NCBI RefSeq assembly: GCF_016735615.1
Contig: NZ_JAERSF010000005.1
Location: forward strand, 1-64,000
Reading direction: 5' to 3'
Origin: Flavobacterium tagetis
GTDB lineage: Bacteria; Bacteroidota; Bacteroidia; Flavobacteriales; Flavobacteriaceae
DNA length: 64,000 nucleotides
In this document: one piece after another, positions 32,483 through 40,621 of the stretch
Numbering within the stretch: the first letter of the stretch is position 1
Layout of the letters: each line of letters starts with the position of its first letter
Program-made: the position numbers and the translations under genes
The notes under the pieces: generated by a model
Told to the model about the DNA's origin: nothing
The model's input: the letters and a program-made list of their open reading frames with translations, nothing else
The model's database searches: none

Positions 32483-32565
32483 CTGAAACTTTTTCTTCAT
32501 CAATTTTTAATTTCATTTCGTTAAGTTTGCTTTAAACAACATTTCCCAAAAATAAATCAATAAAC

Positions 32566-34182
32566 ATGAATCGTTCAGAGCAGTTACCAAAACTACAAAA
32601 TACCGAAAAATGGGACGTAATAATTATTGGCGGAGGTGCAAGTGGTCTCGGAACGGCAGTTGATGCAGCAAGTCGTGGTTATAAAACCGTTTTATTTGAA
32701 GCTGTAGATTTTGCAAAAGGAACTTCAAGCCGAAGCACTAAACTGGTTCATGGTGGTGTGCGCTATTTGGCGCAGGGGGATGTCCATTTGGTAAGAGAAG
32801 CATTAAAAGAGAGAGGTTTATTGGCACAAAATGCAAATCATTTAGTCAAAAACCAATCGTTTGTCATACCAAATTATCATTGGTTTAGCGGTTATTTTTA
32901 TACAATCGGATTAAAAATTTACGATCTATTGTCTGGTTGTTTGAGTTTAGGAAGTTCTAAATATCTTTCAAAAAAGAAAACTATCGAACTGCTTCCAAAT
33001 GTAGAAGAAAATGGTTTGGTAAATGGCGTTATTTATCACGATGGACAATTTGATGATTCTCGTTTAGCAATTAACCTTGCTCAAACAGCTGTCGAAAATG
33101 GAGCTTGTATTTTAAATTATACAAAAGTTGTCAATTTATTAAAAGACGATAAAAATCAACTTATTGGTATTCAAGTTCAAGATCAAGAAAGCGGAATTAA
33201 ATATGATATAAAAGGTTCTGCCATAATTAATGCGACAGGAGTTTTTACAAACGCGATCATGAAATTAAATGATAACGTTTATAAAAAATACATTGTTCCT
33301 AGTCAGGGAATTCATTTGGTTTTTGATAAATCTTTTCTTCCTGGCGAAAATGCTTTAATGATTCCGAAAACAAAAGACGGAAGAGTTTTATTTGCAGTTC
33401 CGTGGCATAATCGCGTGGTGGTTGGCACAACCGATACTTTAATCAAGAAACAAAGCTTAGAACCAATTGCTTTGGAGAGTGAAATCCAATTTGTATTGGA
33501 AACCGCTCAACGCTTCTTAACCAAAAAACCAACAAGAGCCGATGTGCTTTCTGTTTTTGCAGGATTACGCCCATTAGCAGCCCCAAAAGAAGAAGGCAAA
33601 AGCACCAAAGAAGTTTCTAGAAGCCATAAAATTATTGTTTCAGAAACCGGATTAATTACAATTACTGGCGGAAAATGGACAACGTACCGAAAAATGGCCG
33701 AAGAAATAATCGACAAAGCTATATTAAAAGGAAAGCTTCCTAAAAAAGAATGCGGTACAGAACATCTTTCCATTCATGGAAACACACCTACTACTTCTTT
33801 TGACAGAGAAAATCACTTATATATATATGGCTCTGATATTCCGAAAATAATTGAATTACAAGAAAGAGAACCTGAGTTACAAGAAAGACTGCATCCTAAT
33901 TATGAATTTACAATGGCAGAAGTCGTTTGGGCTATTCGATACGAAATGGCAAGAACAGTCGATGATATTCTAGCCAGACGTGTTCGTTTGTTATTTTTAG
34001 ATGCCAGAGCTGCAATAGAAGTTTCAGAAAAAACGGCAAGAACAATTGCTAAAGAACTTGGACATAATGAAGCATGGATAAACACAGAAATCGCCAATTT
34101 TAAGCAAATTGCTAAAGGTTTTCTATTATCTGAGTTCCAACAAATCGCAAATTCAGCTGATTTTGAGGATCTTTCAGCTTAA
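32566..34182 (+). CDS. glpD: FAD-dependent glycerol-3-phosphate dehydrogenase
   Basis: A 538-residue GlpD-type enzyme that oxidises sn-glycerol 3-phosphate to dihydroxyacetone phosphate at the membrane and gives electrons to quinone. The FAD-binding Rossmann motif is IIIGGGASGLGTAVDAASRG near residues 20-40, followed by SSRSTKLVHGGVRYL. LRPLAAPKEEGKS and TGGKWTTYRKMAE are the usual late FAD and substrate motifs, and the C-terminal helical domain is complete. A promoter element TAAGTTTG lies at 32522-32529. glpF and glpK are not in the window. Confidence 0.93.
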   Translation: MNRSEQLPKLQNTEKWDVIIIGGGASGLGTAVDAASRGYKTVLFEAVDFAKGTSSRSTKLVHGGVRYLAQGDVHLVREALKERGLLAQNANHLVKNQSFVIPNYHWFSGYFYTIGLKIYDLLSGCLSLGSSKYLSKKKTIELLPNVEENGLVNGVIYHDGQFDDSRLAINLAQTAVENGACILNYTKVVNLLKDDKNQLIGIQVQDQESGIKYDIKGSAIINATGVFTNAIMKLNDNVYKKYIVPSQGIHLVFDKSFLPGENALMIPKTKDGRVLFAVPWHNRVVVGTTDTLIKKQSLEPIALESEIQFVLETAQRFLTKKPTRADVLSVFAGLRPLAAPKEEGKSTKEVSRSHKIIVSETGLITITGGKWTTYRKMAEEIIDKAILKGKLPKKECGTEHLSIHGNTPTTSFDRENHLYIYGSDIPKIIELQEREPELQERLHPNYEFTMAEVVWAIRYEMARTVDDILARRVRLLFLDARAAIEVSEKTARTIAKELGHNEAWINTEIANFKQIAKGFLLSEFQQIANSADFEDLSA

Positions 34183-34374
34183 AACAATCTTACAAAAAAG
34201 TGATTGATATTTTTTTTACCATTAAAATTAACTTTCGACTTTAAAAAATAGCTAAACATAACAATATCAGTTAATTATAATAAAAATTTACTTTAATTTT
34301 ATCCTCTAAAAACCATCTATTTTGTTCTTTTAGGTAAAGCTTTTACATGAATTAACAAAAAATTAACACAACAC

Positions 34375-34418
34375 TTGTATATACAAATATTAAAAGTTAT
34401 ACATTTGTATATACAAAT
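34375..34418 (+). promoter_or_regulatory. two identical palindromic operators at MarR promoter
   Basis: TTGTATATACAA occurs at 34375-34386 and 34405-34416; the second copy extends to the 16-base palindrome ATTTGTATATACAAAT. They are 30 bp apart, about three helical turns, so on the same face. The second overlaps the -7 element TACATTTG (34400-34407) and the first covers the -33 region. This is the expected layout for autorepression by the MarR protein encoded at 34434. Confidence 0.75.
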
Positions 34419-34433
34419 TATACACTTACGACT

Positions 34434-34892
34434 ATGACAATTGAAGAGGTTATTAAGAGTACGGTTAAGATGGATAATGCGAAAAAAGTTATTCTGAATA
34501 TCATGTACACGCAAAATGTGATTCAGGATCATTTCAACGAGTTGATCAAACCGTATGATTTATCTGGAGAACAGTATAATGTGTTACGTATATTAAGAGG
34601 ACAAAAAGGAAAGCCTGCTAATATGTGCGTGATACAAGAACGAATGCTTGCTAAAACAAGCAATACAACACGTTTGGTAGACAAATTATTATTGAAGGAT
34701 TTTGTAACTCGAAATGTTTGTCCTGATAATCGAAGAAAAATTGAAGTTTCGATTACGCAAAAAGGATTGGATGTTTTAAAAGAATTAGATCCGAAAGTTG
34801 ACGAACACGAACAAACGTTTGCAAACAATCTAAAACCAGAAGAACTAGTTTTCCTGAACCAATTATTAGAAAAATATAGAACCAACAAATAA
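34434..34892 (+). CDS. MarR family transcriptional regulator
   Basis: A 152-residue MarR winged-helix regulator. DNA-binding core: SGEQYNVLRILRGQKGKP, then VIQERMLAKTSNTTRLVDKL and the wing with RNVCPDNRRKIEVSITQKG. Dimer helices are at both ends. One cysteine each occurs at NMCVI and NVCPD. It heads a three-gene unit with a nitroreductase-like flavoprotein (14 bases on) and a YceI protein (37 bases further), and two identical palindromes cover its own promoter. Homologues next to such genes often sense redox-active compounds; the signal here is inferred. Confidence 0.9.
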   Translation: MTIEEVIKSTVKMDNAKKVILNIMYTQNVIQDHFNELIKPYDLSGEQYNVLRILRGQKGKPANMCVIQERMLAKTSNTTRLVDKLLLKDFVTRNVCPDNRRKIEVSITQKGLDVLKELDPKVDEHEQTFANNLKPEELVFLNQLLEKYRTNK

Positions 34893-34906
34893 AAATAATA
34901 TAAACT

Positions 34907-35539
34907 ATGAGCAATTTCTTAGATAATCAAAATTGGAGATACGCAACCAAACAATTTGATGCTTCAAAAAAGATATCAAATGCTGATTTAAATACATTAA
35001 AAGAAGCGGTTAGATTAAGCGCTTCTTCATACGGATTACAACCTTATAAAGTAGTTATTGTTGAAAATCCAGAATTAAGAGAAAAATTAAAAGGTGCTGC
35101 TTGGGGACAAACTCAAATTACAGATGCTTCTCACCTGTTCATTTTTGCAAACGACTTAAGCCTTGATGCAGGTTCGGTTGACAAATATATCAGCAATATC
35201 AGCGAAGTAAGAGGCGTTCCAACAGAAGCTTTAGGCGGATTCAGCGACATGATGAAAAATGTAATTGCAAATTTATCTGAAGATGCAAAACATATCTGGA
35301 CTGCAAAACAAACGTATTTAGCTTTAGGAAACTTGTTAAATGCAGCTGCTGATTTAAAAATTGATGCTACTCCTATGGAAGGTTTTAACGCAGCTCAATT
35401 TAATGAAATCTTAGGTTTCGACAAATTAGGTCTAAACGCTTCAGTTATTGCAACTGTAGGTTACAGACACGATGACGACAAATCTCAGCACCAGAAAAAA
35501 GTTAGAAAATCACACGAGGAATTATTTATCACACTATAA
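34907..35539 (+). CDS. NAD(P)H-dependent nitroreductase-family oxidoreductase
   Basis: A 210-residue FMN flavoprotein of the nitroreductase family (NfsB/YdgI-like). FMN-contacting segments are visible: RYATKQFDASKKI near the start, RLSASSYGLQPYKVVIVEN, and DATPMEGFNAAQFNEILGF with VIATVGYRHDDD near the end. It reduces quinones, nitroaromatics or similar electrophiles with NAD(P)H in the cytoplasm. It is the second gene of the MarR unit and probably induced by the compounds it removes. Confidence 0.88.
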   Translation: MSNFLDNQNWRYATKQFDASKKISNADLNTLKEAVRLSASSYGLQPYKVVIVENPELREKLKGAAWGQTQITDASHLFIFANDLSLDAGSVDKYISNISEVRGVPTEALGGFSDMMKNVIANLSEDAKHIWTAKQTYLALGNLLNAAADLKIDATPMEGFNAAQFNEILGFDKLGLNASVIATVGYRHDDDKSQHQKKVRKSHEELFITL

Positions 35540-35576
35540 TTATTTATTAATCAAATTCAAATTTAATTTTAAAAAC

Positions 35577-36143
35577 ATGAAAAATTTAAAAACTATTGCA
35601 ATAGCATTATTCGTAGCAGCAGCTGGAATCTCAGTAAACGCTCAAACTAAAAAAATCGACGTAAAAGCATCTACTATTAAATGGGTAGGTAAAAAAGTAA
35701 CTGGAGAACACTCTGGAACTGTAAACTTCAAAGAAGGAGCTGTAGTTTTCAAAGGAAAAAAATTAGTTGGTGGTAGCTTCACTGTAGATATGACTTCATT
35801 AACTTCTACAGATTTAACTGGAGAATACCAAGGTAAATTAAACGGTCACTTAAAAGCTGACGATTTCTTTGGAACTGAAAAATTCCCTACTTCAAAATTA
35901 GTTTTCAAAACTATCGGAGCTAAATCTACTGACGTTTACACTGTAACTGCAGATTTAACTATTAAAGGAATCACTAAACCAGTAACTTTTGATATTACTG
36001 TAAAAGGAAACACTGCTACAACTGCTTTCAAAGTTGACAGAACTAAATACGATATTAAATACGGTTCAGGTAGCTTCTTCGAAGGTTTAGGAGACAAAAC
36101 TATCAACGACGAATTTGAATTGGCTGTAGCATTAAAATTCTAA
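35577..36143 (+). CDS. YceI family periplasmic protein
   Basis: A 188-residue secreted protein. The frame runs back into the previous gene, so I start at ATG 35577, which opens a signal peptide (MKNLKTIAIALFVAAAG, ending near NAQ). The mature part is a lipocalin-like YceI domain (KIDVKASTIKWVGKKVTGEH ... FDITVKGNTATTAFKVDRTK ... INDEFELAVALKF), which binds long isoprenoids such as polyprenyl quinones in known members. Third gene of the MarR unit. Very regular, highly expressed-looking codon use. Strong terminator follows. Confidence 0.9.
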   Translation: MKNLKTIAIALFVAAAGISVNAQTKKIDVKASTIKWVGKKVTGEHSGTVNFKEGAVVFKGKKLVGGSFTVDMTSLTSTDLTGEYQGKLNGHLKADDFFGTEKFPTSKLVFKTIGAKSTDVYTVTADLTIKGITKPVTFDITVKGNTATTAFKVDRTKYDIKYGSGSFFEGLGDKTINDEFELAVALKF

Positions 36144-36177
36144 TATTTCAAGCTTACTAATTCAGAAATACAATAAA

Positions 36178-36206
36178 CCCCCAACAGTTTTGCTGTTGGG
36201 GGTTTT
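36178..36206 (+). terminator. terminator of MarR/nitroreductase/yceI operon
   Basis: CCCCCAACAG (36178-36187) pairs with CTGTTGGGGG (36193-36202), followed by TTTT, 35 bases after the yceI stop. Confidence 0.88.
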
Positions 36207-36347
36207 CTTTTATTAGCTTTTCATAAACTTAACATTCTTAATAATATAGTAACTCTTTCGTAATAACTATCAGGACTTTGATTAACATACGGCTTCTATT
36301 TTTGGGACAATTAAAAAAATCAAAAACTAGAAATTAAAATCATAGTT

Positions 36348-37628
36348 ATGAAAACAAAATTACATATTGCATGCATAACCTTCATTATCAGCTTTTTCGC
36401 ACAGGCTCAGCAACAGCCAAAAGGAATTATTGGCACTTCGAACTGGATGACCAACTGGACGAGTTTTAAACCTGCTGGCAATGACTATGGGGAAGCAACA
36501 AACATAATTGCTGGAACAATAGATAAAGACACAAGATTAACGAAACGCAACATCTACCATTTAGTTGGCGTTGTGTATGTTACTAATAATGCTACTTTAA
36601 CTATCGAACCTGGAACCGTTATCCGTGGTGATGATAAAACTTGCGGAACTCTTGTCATCACTAATGGCGCAAAAATTATGGCAGAAGGTCTTGAAACTGA
36701 CCCGATTATCTTCACTTCTGAAAACGAAATAAATAACAGAAAACCAGGTGACTGGGGTGGAATTATAGTTCTAGGAAAAGCTCCTATAAATTCTTTAGGA
36801 GGAATTCACACTTTGCCTTTCGATTTAGATCCAACTTTAAATCATTACGGAGGTCAAGATCCTGAAGATAATTCTGGAATTATGAAATATGTGAGAATAG
36901 AATATGCTGGAAGAAAATTAAGTGCTTCTAAAGAATTAAACGGTCTTTCTCTTGCTGGTGTTGGAAGAAAAACAACTATCAGCCATGTTCAAATCAGTTA
37001 TTCAAATGATGATTCTTTTGAGTGTTATGGCGGAGATTTGAATCTAAGCAATTTAGTTTCGTACAGAACAACTGATGATGATTTTGATTTTACGCAAGGT
37101 GCTCAAATTAATATCTCAAACAGTATTGCAATTCGCCACCCGTTTTCTTCAGACATTTCGGGTTCTAGATGTTTTGAGGTTGACTCTTACGAAAAAATTG
37201 CTTCTACAGACATGACCAAAAAGATGACCAAAATTAATGCAAGCAACATCACATTGGTTAACTTAGAAGAAAACAATCAAGGTTTGGTTAGAGAATCTGC
37301 TTACATTAAAGAAAATACCTTTTTCAATTTAACTAATAGTGTCGTTTCTGGGTTTGCTCCTTTTATTTTATTGGAAGGAAATATCGGAAACGGTGAAGCC
37401 AATCTATCAAAAATCACTTTTAAAAACGTTGTGGCAAATAATTGCCAAGGTGAAATTGAAAGCGAATCTGGAAGCAATATTCCGGGCATAAAAAGCTATT
37501 ATGGAAACCCAGCTTACGGAATAGAATATACAAAAATGAAACTTAACGAGTTATTTGCACTACCAAATATCAAAGGGAATCCAGATTTTAGATTAAACGT
37601 AAACAATACGATAGCAAGTGGAAACTAA
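36348..37628 (+). CDS. secreted parallel beta-helix protein
   Basis: A 426-residue protein with a signal peptide (MKTKLHIACITFIISFFAQAQ) and repeated short beta strands of a right-handed beta helix (YHLVGVVYVTNNATLTIEPG, then TVIRGDDKTCGTLVITNGAK, later DWGGIIVLGKAPIN and DDSFECYGGDLNLSNLVSYR). Proteins of this type are surface or outer-membrane proteins in Bacteroidota, and some databases misname them. No T9SS tail is present, so it may stay in the periplasm or outer membrane. A good promoter is present: TTTG at 36277-36280 and TATTTTTG at 36297-36304. Function unknown. Confidence 0.72.
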   Translation: MKTKLHIACITFIISFFAQAQQQPKGIIGTSNWMTNWTSFKPAGNDYGEATNIIAGTIDKDTRLTKRNIYHLVGVVYVTNNATLTIEPGTVIRGDDKTCGTLVITNGAKIMAEGLETDPIIFTSENEINNRKPGDWGGIIVLGKAPINSLGGIHTLPFDLDPTLNHYGGQDPEDNSGIMKYVRIEYAGRKLSASKELNGLSLAGVGRKTTISHVQISYSNDDSFECYGGDLNLSNLVSYRTTDDDFDFTQGAQINISNSIAIRHPFSSDISGSRCFEVDSYEKIASTDMTKKMTKINASNITLVNLEENNQGLVRESAYIKENTFFNLTNSVVSGFAPFILLEGNIGNGEANLSKITFKNVVANNCQGEIESESGSNIPGIKSYYGNPAYGIEYTKMKLNELFALPNIKGNPDFRLNVNNTIASGN

Positions 37629-37725
37629 GGAGTTATAGAAGCATTCGGAATCAAAATTTAACAAATTTTACAAATTCGAAAAGTTTTTTTTCAAATTTTA
37701 TATACTCTAATTAAAATTACATTTA

Positions 37726-37733
37726 TATCTTTG
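37726..37733 (+). promoter_or_regulatory. trp operon promoter -7 element
   Basis: TATCTTTG matches the Bacteroidota consensus TAnnTTTG. It lies 18 bases before the trp leader peptide ATG. No obvious repressor dyad is seen, which fits control by attenuation rather than a TrpR repressor. Confidence 0.6.
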
Positions 37734-37751
37734 TCACATCAAAATAAAGAA

Positions 37752-37808
37752 ATGAGAACAATTTTAAACAATACTTGGTGGTGGAGCAATTTACGTCAGA
37801 CGTCGTGA
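37752..37808 (+). CDS. trpL: trp operon leader peptide
   Basis: An 18-residue leader peptide, MRTILNNTWWWSNLRQTS, with three consecutive Trp codons (37776-37784) and a TGA stop at 37806-37808. It is followed by a strong intrinsic terminator (37848-37881) and then trpE. The segment GTCGTGA at 37802-37808, which overlaps the leader stop, is complementary to TCACGAC at 37861-37867 inside the terminator. A ribosome stalled at the Trp codons would leave it free to form this alternative pairing and open the terminator. This is classical ribosome-mediated attenuation. Confidence 0.92.
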   Translation: MRTILNNTWWWSNLRQTS

Positions 37809-37847
37809 ACGAAGCTTCCTATGGTATTGTAAGAAATATAAAAATAT

Positions 37848-37881
37848 AAAGGGCTTGTCATCACGACAAGCCCTTTTTTTT
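37848..37881 (+). terminator. trp attenuator terminator
   Basis: AAAGGGCTTGTC (37848-37859) pairs with GACAAGCCCTTT (37865-37876), followed by a run of T to 37881. It sits between the leader peptide and trpE. An alternative pairing of 37802-37808 with 37861-37867 would compete with it. Confidence 0.92.
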
Positions 37882-37927
37882 GATCAAAACCGAAATATAA
37901 ATTAACAACACATAAAAACTATATATT

Positions 37928-39328
37928 TTGAAACCTTTTATTCTTAATACACATTACAAACAAATTCTCGCAGATACGGTTACACCAGTAAGCATTTATT
38001 TCAAAATCAGAGATAAATTTCCAAACAGCTTATTATTGGAAAGTAGTGATTATCATGGAAATGATAATAGTTTCTCTTACATCTGCTGCAATCCGATTGC
38101 TACTATAAAAATCGAAAATGAAGTTATCTCTAAAACTTTTCCTGACGGAACTTCTGAGAAAACTGTAATCGATGCTTCAACAAATATTCCTCAGGTAATT
38201 CAGGAATTTTCAAGTCAGTTTCAATCAGAGAAAAACGATTTTAAATTCATTAATAATGGCTTATTCGGATATATCTCTTACGATTCAGTTCGCTATTTTG
38301 AGAAAGTTTCAATTGCAAAAAAAGACAATGCCACTTCAATTCCTGATGTTTTTTATGCTGTTTATCAAAATATTATTGCAATCAATCACTTCAAAAATGA
38401 AGCTTACATTTTCTGCCATAGTGTAGATAATAAAAATAATATTGCTGAAATCGAGCAATTACTTCAATCTAGAAACATTGCCTCTTATAAATTTTCTAAA
38501 GAAGGAGAAGGTTTCTCTAACTTAACTGATGAAGAATTTAAAGCAAATGTGGCTTTAGCAAAAAAACACTGCTACCGCGGAGATGTTTTTCAATTGGTTC
38601 TTTCTCGCCGATTTACTCAAGGTTTTAAAGGCGACGAATTTAATGTCTACCGAGCTTTAAGAAGCATCAACCCTTCTCCATATTTATTCTTTTTTGATTA
38701 TGGCGATTTCAAAATATTTGGTTCTTCTCCAGAAGCTCAAATTATCGTAAAAAACAGAAAAGCTGAAATTCACCCAATTGCTGGAACTTTCAAAAGAACA
38801 GGAAATGATGAACGTGATGCTCTTTTAGCAAAAGAACTTTCTGAAGATAAAAAAGAGAACAGCGAACACGTTATGTTGGTTGACTTGGCAAGAAATGATT
38901 TGAGCCGAAACGGTCACGATGTAAATGTAGAAAAATATAGAGAAGTTCAGTTTTTCTCTCACGTAATTCACTTAGTTTCTAAAGTGACAGGGCATTTACA
39001 CGATAAAGCAACTACAATGCAAGTTGTAGCGGATACATTTCCAGCAGGAACTTTAAGCGGTGCACCAAAACACAGAGCGATGCAATTAATTGAAGAATGC
39101 GAAAAAACAAATCGTAACTTCTACGGAGGTGCAATCGGTGTTATGGACTTTGATGGAAATTTTAATCACGCCATTATGATTCGAACTTTCCTTTCTAAAA
39201 ATCATCAATTGCACTGTCAAGCAGGAGCAGGAATTGTAGCAAGTTCTGATGAAGAAAGCGAAATGCAGGAAGTTTACAATAAATTAAGAGCATTAAACAC
39301 AGCCTTAGAAATGGCAGAACAAATTTAG
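37928..39328 (+). CDS. trpE: anthranilate synthase component I
   Basis: A 466-residue chorismate-binding enzyme: with TrpG it converts chorismate and glutamine (or ammonia) to anthranilate. Family motifs are visible: LLLESSDY near the N-terminus (the tryptophan feedback site region), RGDVFQLVLSRRF, SPSPYLFF-like INPSPYLFFFDYGD, GTFKRTGNDERDALLAKEL, LVDLARNDL and FPAGTLSGAPKHRAMQLIEE. The start is a TTG (37928-37930); no in-frame ATG exists close by. First structural gene after the attenuator. Confidence 0.95.
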   Translation: MKPFILNTHYKQILADTVTPVSIYFKIRDKFPNSLLLESSDYHGNDNSFSYICCNPIATIKIENEVISKTFPDGTSEKTVIDASTNIPQVIQEFSSQFQSEKNDFKFINNGLFGYISYDSVRYFEKVSIAKKDNATSIPDVFYAVYQNIIAINHFKNEAYIFCHSVDNKNNIAEIEQLLQSRNIASYKFSKEGEGFSNLTDEEFKANVALAKKHCYRGDVFQLVLSRRFTQGFKGDEFNVYRALRSINPSPYLFFFDYGDFKIFGSSPEAQIIVKNRKAEIHPIAGTFKRTGNDERDALLAKELSEDKKENSEHVMLVDLARNDLSRNGHDVNVEKYREVQFFSHVIHLVSKVTGHLHDKATTMQVVADTFPAGTLSGAPKHRAMQLIEECEKTNRNFYGGAIGVMDFDGNFNHAIMIRTFLSKNHQLHCQAGAGIVASSDEESEMQEVYNKLRALNTALEMAEQI

Positions 39329-39399
39329 TTTCAAGTTTATTGAAACGTGAAACTTAAAACCTTAAACAATTAAAAAACAAACCATAAAAACCACAAACT

Positions 39400-39843
39400 A
39401 TGAAAAAAGCAGTATCAATTTTAGTTTTAATCGTTACACTGACTTCTTGCAATTCAGAAAAAAAACAAAATCCGATTGAGGGAACTTGGCGTCTTATATC
39501 AGCTGAAACAACTGAGAAAGATTCAACTTTTTCAACTTTCAATTCAAAAACAAAAATGATTAAGATTATCAACGATACACATTTTGCTTTTTTTAATCAT
39601 GATTTAAAACACGGAAAAGATACAACAGCAGCATTATTCTTTGGCGGAGGCGGAAAATATACTTTAAAAGACAGTATTTATACAGAACATTTAGAGTTTT
39701 TCAACAACCGCGATTGGGAAGACAACAAATTTGAATTTGTGGTGAAAGTTCAAAACGACACTCTAATTCAAAAAGGAGTAGAAAAAGTAGAAAAATTAGG
39801 GGTAGATCGTGTTATCGTAGAAAAATACGTTCGAGAAAAATAA
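39400..39843 (+). CDS. lipoprotein with lipocalin-like domain, inside trp operon
   Basis: A 147-residue lipoprotein: signal ending at lipobox LTSC (Cys17), then a small beta domain beginning NPIEGTWRLISAE and containing MIKIINDTHFAFFNHD and FGGGGKYTLKDSIYTEHLEF, a pattern of lipocalin-like (DUF4488-type) Bacteroidota proteins. It has no evident link to tryptophan synthesis but is on the same strand between trpE and trpG, with repeat words in both flanking gaps. It is probably a passenger gene in the operon. Confidence 0.72.
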   Translation: MKKAVSILVLIVTLTSCNSEKKQNPIEGTWRLISAETTEKDSTFSTFNSKTKMIKIINDTHFAFFNHDLKHGKDTTAALFFGGGGKYTLKDSIYTEHLEFFNNRDWEDNKFEFVVKVQNDTLIQKGVEKVEKLGVDRVIVEKYVREK

Positions 39844-39852
39844 GAAAATTTG

Positions 39853-39906
39853 GTTTCAGGTTTAAAGTTTCAAGTTTCACGTTCCAACCAACTTGAAACC
39901 TGAAAC
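39853..39906. repeat. TTTCAGGTTT word palindrome between passenger gene and trpG
   Basis: GTTTCAGGTTT-AAA-GTTTCAAGTT pairs with AACTTGAAACCTGAAAC with a small bulge. Same word family as 32433-32482 and 43804-43860. A weaker half-copy follows trpE at about 39331-39360. Confidence 0.72.
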
Positions 39907-39932
39907 AAAACTGAAACAAAAAACACAACACA

Positions 39933-40499
39933 ATGAAAAAGATTTTAGTTATAGACAATTACGATAGTTTCACTTACAATTTAGTGCACTATTTAGAAGA
40001 TTTAAACTGCGAAGTTACTGTTTACAGAAACGATGAATTTGATATTGATGAAATTGCATCTTTCGAGAAAATATTACTTTCTCCAGGGCCTGGAATTCCT
40101 GATGAAGCTGGTTTATTAAAAGCAGTAATCGAAAAATACAGTCCAACAAAAAGTATTCTTGGCGTTTGTTTAGGACAACAGGCAATCGGAGAAGTTTTTG
40201 GCGGAACGCTTTCAAACCTTGACAAAGTATATCACGGCGTTGCAACAAACGTAAAAACTTTAGTAGACGACGAAATTTTATTTGAAGGATTAGGAAACGA
40301 ATTTGAAGTAGGAAGATACCACTCTTGGGTTGTTGACAGCAATTTACCCGAAGATTTAGAAGCGACTTCTGTTGATGAAAACGGACAAATTATGTCTTTA
40401 CGTCACAAAAATTATGATGTAAGAGGCGTTCAGTTTCACCCAGAAAGTGTTTTAACACCAAACGGAAAAAGGATTTTAGAGAATTGGATTAACAGTTAA
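39933..40499 (+). CDS. trpG: anthranilate synthase component II (glutamine amidotransferase)
   Basis: A 188-residue class I glutamine amidotransferase that supplies ammonia to TrpE. Motifs: VIDNYDSFTYNLVHYLE at the start, SPGPGIPDEAG (oxyanion region), nucleophile Cys in GVCLGQQAIGE, and the His-Glu pair in VQFHPESVLTPNG. Full length for the single-domain form. It is not fused to trpD. An unrelated lipoprotein gene separates it from trpE. Confidence 0.95.
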   Translation: MKKILVIDNYDSFTYNLVHYLEDLNCEVTVYRNDEFDIDEIASFEKILLSPGPGIPDEAGLLKAVIEKYSPTKSILGVCLGQQAIGEVFGGTLSNLDKVYHGVATNVKTLVDDEILFEGLGNEFEVGRYHSWVVDSNLPEDLEATSVDENGQIMSLRHKNYDVRGVQFHPESVLTPNGKRILENWINS

Positions 40500-40621
40500 T
40501 AGTAAACTTTTTAAATAGCAATTCCATTATCCAAATTAATCCAAATATTATATTTTTACTTGCAAGGATTAACTAACACCAAAATATTATCCTTGTAAGT
40601 AATTAATTTAATTAAACCCAT

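Noticed and set aside
32340-32566. RNA gene or riboswitch before glpD
   Set aside because: The only structures are an intrinsic terminator and a word palindrome belonging to dispersed families; no riboswitch signature seen.
34529-34888. 119-codon frame antisense to marR
   Set aside because: Covers the conserved MarR helix-turn-helix in antisense; no independent support.
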